From Alphaproteobacteria bacterium (GTDB taxonomy: Bacteria > Pseudomonadota > Alphaproteobacteria > Rhizobiales > Aestuariivirgaceae): DNA of 8,248 nucleotides. Position 1 is the first letter of the stretch; each line of letters starts with the position of its first letter. Below the pieces are notes generated by a model. The model was not told the origin of the DNA, did not search any database, and saw only the letters and a list, made by a program, of their open reading frames with translations. The translations under genes and the position numbers were made by a program. Of this stretch, positions 5,264-8,248 are shown in pieces. Location of the stretch: contig JAHEJE010000121.1 of NCBI GenBank assembly GCA_024639035.1, forward strand, positions 1-8,248. The letters run 5' to 3'.

Positions 5264-6592
5264 TTACCTCAGCGCCTCGTAGACCTTCCGGCTCGGCCGG
5301 CCATTCTGCTTCATTCCGAGTTTTTTCTGCACTCTCTTGATGGCCTTCTTGGTCACCGGACCGATGCGGCCATCGGCTTCGCCGATGTCGTAGCCGGCGC
5401 GGAGGAGGCGTTTTTGCAGCTCAAGGCGCTGGGCGCGGGTGAGGCCGGGGTCGTTTGTCGGCCAGGCCTTCTTGATACCTCCGCGACCCTTCAGGCGGTC
5501 GGAGAGGTGGCCGATGGCGAGCGCGTAGCTCTCAGCGGCGTTGTAGCTGTACAGCGCATTGAAGTTGCGGGTCACCAGAAAGCCGGGGCCGTTACGGCCG
5601 GCGGGCAGGATGAGGCCGTATTTGCCTTTGCCCTTGAGGCGGGCGCCGCCGAGGCGCTTCAGGCCGCGCTTCGACCAGGTGGCGAGCGAGGCGCGGCGAT
5701 TGCGGCCTTTGGTGCCGCGGTAACCTTTTGGCACCTGGACCTCAAAGCCCCAGGGGCGGCCGGAGCGCCAGCCGGCCTTGCGCAGGAAATTGGCGGACGA
5801 GGCGAGGGCATCGGGAACCGAATTGACCAGATCGCGGCGGCCGTTGCCGTCGAAGTCGACGGCGAGGCGGGCGTAGGTCGACGGGATGAACTGGGTCTGG
5901 CCGAAGGCGCCGGCCCAGGAGCTTTTCAGGTCCTTCAGGCGGACATCGCCGCGCGCCACGATTTTCAGGGCGGTGATCAGCTCGCGGCGGAAGAATTTCG
6001 ATTTGCGGCCGGCGCAGATGAGGTTGGCCAGGGCGTGCGGCAGAAAGAAATCGCCACGGTGGCGGCCGTAGTTGCTCTCGATGCCCCACAAGGCGGCCAC
6101 GATGTGGCGGTCGACGCCGTAACGCTTTTCAACGGCAGCCAGCGTCTTTGCGTGCTTTTGCATCATCGCCTTGCCGTCGGCAATGCGTTCCGGATCGACG
6201 AGAAAGGCCATGTAATCCCAGATCGGGGTGCGGTATTCCGGCTGGGAACGCGAAAAGCGGATGGCCTTTTCGTCGTATTTGACGTTTGACAGGGCCTGGT
6301 TGGCGATGGATTTGGGAACGCCGGCGCGAATGGCGCGGGACTTGAGGCCGGCGACGCACTTGGAGAGGGAGGCAGCCTCGGCTGCGGGGCCGCCCGCAAA
6401 CAACAGCGCGGCTATGAGGGCCAAGGCAAGGGCAGTGGCTTTTGCTCCTTCCCCCAGAAAGGGGGAAGGTCGGGATGGGGGTTGACGGCGGTGTGTATTG
6501 GCACCGTTTAGGGTAGAGGCACGGTCTTCAATCCCCACCCTAACCCTCCCCTTTTCTAGGGGAGGGGATTTCCTGGCTTGAATACCGAGCAT
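5264..6592 (-). CDS. MltB-type lytic murein transglycosylase with repeat-disrupted signal peptide
   Basis: The enzyme cleaves glycan strands of peptidoglycan with formation of 1,6-anhydromuramyl ends, in the periplasm. In the 442-residue reading, the SLT_2 domain spans about 75-375, with the catalytic glutamate E172 in ALWGIESNYGRHRGDF and the conserved AGAFGQTQFIPSTY (227-240) and DFDGNGRRDL (246-255). A C-terminal peptidoglycan-binding domain (about 383-442) includes LQKRLLRAGYDIGEADGRIGP. The hydrophobic signal segment is at 52-67, with AEA cleavage after A73. The start is uncertain. ATG 6592 overlaps the leuD stop as TGATG and gives an unusually long 50-residue n-region, about 40 residues of which are translated palindromic repeat (6447-6566). 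A TTG at 6601 is less likely. Downstream GTG (in the RVRVG codons) or TTG (near residue 58) starts are possible, but the latter lacks positive charge. E172 and the domains are intact, so the mature enzyme should work. Confidence 0.88.
   Translation of the reverse strand: MLGIQARKSPPLEKGRVRVGIEDRASTLNGANTHRRQPPSRPSPFLGEGAKATALALALIAALLFAGGPAAEAASLSKCVAGLKSRAIRAGVPKSIANQALSNVKYDEKAIRFSRSQPEYRTPIWDYMAFLVDPERIADGKAMMQKHAKTLAAVEKRYGVDRHIVAALWGIESNYGRHRGDFFLPHALANLICAGRKSKFFRRELITALKIVARGDVRLKDLKSSWAGAFGQTQFIPSTYARLAVDFDGNGRRDLVNSVPDALASSANFLRKAGWRSGRPWGFEVQVPKGYRGTKGRNRRASLATWSKRGLKRLGGARLKGKGKYGLILPAGRNGPGFLVTRNFNALYSYNAAESYALAIGHLSDRLKGRGGIKKAWPTNDPGLTRAQRLELQKRLLRAGYDIGEADGRIGPVTKKAIKRVQKKLGMKQNGRPSRKVYEALR
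6447..6566. repeat. Paired palindromic repeat element inside the mltB-like gene
   Basis: Two 39-bp units face each other: 6528-6566 on the plus strand and 6485-6447 on the minus strand, separated by 42 bp. They align without gaps at 31 of 39 positions, and all eight differences are transitions. Each unit ends in a 9-bp stem with the same 5-nt loop TTTCT: CCCTCCCCT/AGGGGAGGG (6544-6566), and CCTTCCCCC/GGGGGAAGG read on the minus strand (6469-6447). The element is 120 bp between outer stem ends and stays open in the transglycosylase frame. Confidence 0.85.
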
Positions 6593-7197
6593 CAGGCCCA
6601 AGGGCGGGCCTCGGCGGATTTAGCTTCGTAGGCGTCGATGCTTGGCGCTTTTTCCAGCGTCAGGCCGATGTCGTCGAGGCCGTTCAGCAGGCAGTGTTTG
6701 CGGTGGGGATCGACGTCGAAGGAAATCGTGCCGCCGTCCGGGCCCTTGATCTCCTGGGCGTCCAGGTCGATGGTGACGGTGGCGTTGGCGCCACGCTCGG
6801 CGTCTTCCATAAGCTTATCGACGTCGGCCTGCGGCAGGACGATCGGCAGGATGCCGTTCTTGAAGCAGTTGTTGTGGAAGATGTCGGCAAATGAGGTGGA
6901 GATGACGCAGCGGATGCCGAAATCGAGCAGGGCCCAGGGAGCATGCTCGCGCGATGAGCCGCAGCCGAAGTTTTCACCGGCCACCAGGATCTGGGCCGAG
7001 CGGTAGGCCGGCCGGTTGAGGACGAAATCGGGCTTCTCGGCACCATCATCGTCATAGCGCATCTCGGAAAACAGGGCGCTGCCGAGCCCGGTGCGCTTGA
7101 TGGTCTTCAGGTACTGCTTGGGGATGATCATGTCGGTATCGACATTGATCAGCGGCATGGGTGCTGCGACACCGGTCAGCGTGGTGAACTTGTCCAT
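6592..7197 (-). CDS. leuD: 3-isopropylmalate dehydratase small subunit LeuD
   Basis: LeuD pairs with LeuC to isomerise 2-isopropylmalate to 3-isopropylmalate in leucine synthesis, in the cytoplasm. The 201-residue product has the usual length for the bacterial small subunit. It shows the swivel-domain motifs NVDTDMIIPKQYLK (18-31) and GENFGCGSSREHAPWAL (74-90), then SFADIFHNNCFKNGILPI (102-119). ATG 7197 has AGGA (minus strand, 7208-7205) 7 nt upstream. The stop TGA shares its last base with the ATG of the transglycosylase gene (TGATG), suggesting translational coupling. It is separated from leuC by 489 bp holding a small gene, whereas leuC and leuD are often adjacent. Nothing suggests loss of function. 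Confidence 0.97.
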   Translation of the reverse strand: MDKFTTLTGVAAPMPLINVDTDMIIPKQYLKTIKRTGLGSALFSEMRYDDDGAEKPDFVLNRPAYRSAQILVAGENFGCGSSREHAPWALLDFGIRCVISTSFADIFHNNCFKNGILPIVLPQADVDKLMEDAERGANATVTIDLDAQEIKGPDGGTISFDVDPHRKHCLLNGLDDIGLTLEKAPSIDAYEAKSAEARPWA

Positions 7198-7278
7198 TGC
7201 TTCGTCCTGCGCATCGGGCCAGAGGTGCTGCCTACATGCGCGGAAATTGGCCGGCGGTCAAGCGCAGCAGGCGCCGGA

Positions 7279-7440
7279 TTACTCGGCCATCAGGATGGGA
7301 AGGCGGAAATTGACCTGGCCGGACTGTTCGGCGTTGACCGTGGCAAAGGCGGCAAAGGCGCCGGTGGCCATGGTCGAGACGATCAGGGCAAACAGGATGC
7401 GGCGCAGAAAGCGAGCGTCGGCCTGGTCCAGGGTTTTCAT
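7279..7440 (-). CDS. Putative 53-residue membrane or exported protein between leuC and leuD
   Basis: No family is recognised. The 53 codons have strongly GC-biased third positions, like the flanking genes, which argues for real coding. The start is polar and charged (MKTLDQADARFLRR), followed by one hydrophobic stretch at about 15-35 (ILFALIVSTMATGAFAAF). A polar tail follows, ending FRLPILMAE. This fits a single-pass membrane protein with the N-terminus inside. Cleavage at AFA or VNA as a signal peptide is also possible and would leave a very short peptide. ATG 7440 is chosen because GGGGA lies about 8 nt upstream; a start 16 codons earlier would add a polar leader. The gene is 81 bp before leuD and probably shares its transcript. 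Confidence 0.6.
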   Translation of the reverse strand: MKTLDQADARFLRRILFALIVSTMATGAFAAFATVNAEQSGQVNFRLPILMAE

Positions 7441-7550
7441 TTGATGCGTCCCCAAGTCATTCGATTCAAGCGTTGAACTTATTGTCATACTACCAGCCTG
7501 TTGGTGACGGCGTGGTTAACGCGCCGTTCATTATGCGTTCATCTTGTCCG

Positions 7551-7556
7551 AATATG
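7551..7556 (-). promoter_or_regulatory. Candidate -10 box (CATATT) upstream of the small ORF and leuD
   Basis: CATATT on the minus strand matches TATAAT at 4 of 6 positions. With a start near 7544, the centre of the CRP-type palindrome (7586.5) falls at about -42, the class II activator position. The -35 is poor, as expected of an activator-dependent promoter. This is an inference from spacing only. Confidence 0.3.
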
Positions 7557-7578
7557 CCCCCGGACGCTCAGCGACGTC

Positions 7579-7594
7579 TGTGACAGAAGTCACA
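7579..7594. promoter_or_regulatory. Perfect CRP/FNR-type palindrome TGTGA-N6-TCACA
   Basis: The 16-bp sequence TGTGACAGAAGTCACA is a perfect inverted repeat with 6-bp arms around AGAA, and matches the CRP consensus half-sites exactly. It sits in the spacer between leuC and the small ORF, 139 bp upstream of that ORF's ATG. Alphaproteobacteria have many CRP/FNR-family regulators, so the cognate protein cannot be named. Confidence 0.5.
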
Positions 7595-7633
7595 CCCCGA
7601 CGAATTGTCCTTCGCTTCTGTCGCCTAGAGCTA

Positions 7634-7662
7634 TCTATAGAGCACCCGTTGGAGGCCTTCAA
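7634..7662 (-). promoter_or_regulatory. Candidate sigma-70-type promoter just after leuC
   Basis: TTGAAG (minus strand, 7662-7657) and TATAGA (7639-7634) are separated by exactly 17 bp; each matches the consensus at 4 of 6 positions. It would drive the small ORF and leuD apart from leuC, with a start near 7627. The CRP-type site would then lie about 40 bp downstream of the start, where a bound protein would block rather than activate. Confidence 0.35.
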
Positions 7663-7686
7663 GACGATTGACCGGGCGGGGTGAGA

Positions 7687-8248
7687 TTAATCCCTGATAT
7701 CGACGAAATGGCCGGCGATTGCGGCGGCGGCGGCCATGGCGGGGGAGACCAGGTGGGTGCGGCCCTTGTAGCCCTGGCGACCCTCGAAATTGCGATTCGA
7801 GGTCGAGGCGCAGCGCTCGCCGGGGCTGAGTTTGTCGGCGTTCATGGCCAGGCACATGGAACAGCCGGGCTCGCGCCACTCGAAGCCGGCGGCGAGAAAA
7901 ATCTTGTCGAGGCCTTCTGATTCCGCCTGTTCCTTGACGATGCCGGAGCCGGGGACGATCATCGCGTTGACATGGCCGTTGACGGTCTTGCCGTCGACCA
8001 CCTCGGCGGCGGCGCGCAGGTCCTCGATGCGACCGTTCGTACACGAGCCGATGAACACCCGATCAATGGCGATGTCGGTCATTCTGGTGCCGGCGGCCAG
8101 CCCCATGTAATCGAGCTTGCGCGACATGGCCTGGCGACGGGTTTCGTCTTCTACGGCGGCCGGGTCGGGCACCGCGCCGGTGATCGACACGACGTCTTCG
8201 GGACTGGTGCCCCAGGTGACGATGGGGGGCAGCACGGCGGCGTCGAGT
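7687..8248 (-). CDS. leuC: 3-isopropylmalate dehydratase large subunit LeuC, C-terminal part
   Basis: LeuC carries the 4Fe-4S cluster of isopropylmalate isomerase and works with LeuD in leucine synthesis. The window holds 186 complete codons of the C-terminal part, entering as LDAAVLPPIVTWGTSPEDV and ending at TAA 7689-7687. All three expected cluster cysteines are present: one in FIGSCTNGR (codon 8043-8041) and two in GCSMCLAMN (codons 7863-7861 and 7854-7852). The end motif GRTHLVSPAMAAAAAIAGHFVDIRD is typical. About 60% of the usual protein (roughly 470 residues) lies beyond the window edge. Aconitase-family relatives such as AcnA are excluded by the GTSPEDV and NRNFEGRQGYKGRTHL-type motifs and by leuD nearby. 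Confidence 0.97.
   Translation of the reverse strand, partial: LDAAVLPPIVTWGTSPEDVVSITGAVPDPAAVEDETRRQAMSRKLDYMGLAAGTRMTDIAIDRVFIGSCTNGRIEDLRAAAEVVDGKTVNGHVNAMIVPGSGIVKEQAESEGLDKIFLAAGFEWREPGCSMCLAMNADKLSPGERCASTSNRNFEGRQGYKGRTHLVSPAMAAAAAIAGHFVDIRD

Noticed and set aside
5414..6289. Plus-strand 291-codon open frame opposite the lytic transglycosylase
   Set aside because: The opposite strand encodes a complete transglycosylase with catalytic motifs; the plus frame is A-, G- and V-rich with no recognisable domain.
6593..6601. TTG start at 6601 for the lytic transglycosylase (445 residues)
   Set aside because: It overlaps the end of leuD by three extra codons and uses a rare start, while ATG 6592 forms a TGATG overlap and gives a normal signal peptide if the repeat is removed.
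7507..7527. Hairpin ACGGCG/CGCCGT with an inner GTTAAC in the leuC-leuD spacer
   Set aside because: It has no T run and only a short stem. It could be a leader structure, but nothing ties it to a known riboswitch or attenuator.
1..8248. Search for CRISPR array, tRNA, rRNA, IS element, phage or defence genes
   Set aside because: No regularly spaced repeats, cloverleaf, transposase or nuclease motifs, or hallmark genes were seen; the genes are mostly ordinary housekeeping and motility functions.

Overview
The window looks like a chromosomal segment from a GC-rich alphaproteobacterium, most likely a member of Hyphomicrobiales (Rhizobiales). The evidence is the flagellar order fliN-fliG-flhB, the divergent rhizobial-type FliG C-terminus, the leuC/leuD sequences, and C-rich palindromic repeats between and inside genes. 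No genus can be named from the sequence alone.

Layout: (1) Positions 1-2739, plus strand: the 3' end of a flagellar switch/export operon, with the C-terminus of FliN, complete FliG and FlhB, and then a small single-domain PilZ (cyclic-di-GMP receptor type) gene. (2) Positions 2841-3896, plus strand: an unrecognised small exported protein with two cysteine pairs, then a Tat-type L,D-transpeptidase (YkuD) that ends at a textbook intrinsic terminator. (3) Positions 3897-4478: no gene, but a dense mosaic of inverted repeats lying between convergent genes. (4) Positions 4479-5129, minus strand: a glutathione S-transferase family protein. (5) Positions 5264-8248, minus strand, read right to left: the C-terminal part of leuC, a 246-bp spacer with a perfect CRP/FNR-type palindrome, a 53-codon putative membrane protein gene, leuD, and an MltB-type lytic transglycosylase whose start codon overlaps the leuD stop (TGATG).

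Functionally, the left block builds and probably tunes the flagellar motor: FliN and FliG form the rotor, FlhB is the export gate, and PilZ suggests c-di-GMP input. Two unrelated peptidoglycan enzymes occur, an L,D-transpeptidase and a lytic transglycosylase. The leuCD genes encode isopropylmalate isomerase of leucine synthesis.

The most interesting signal is a roughly 120-bp element made of two oppositely oriented 39-bp palindromic units (6447-6485 and 6528-6566). It sits in frame inside the signal-peptide region of the lytic transglycosylase. Removing it on paper restores a normal signal peptide directly from the TGATG start. The two units differ only by transitions, and their stem differences are compensatory. 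I see no CRISPR array, tRNA, rRNA, transposase, phage gene or defence system here.
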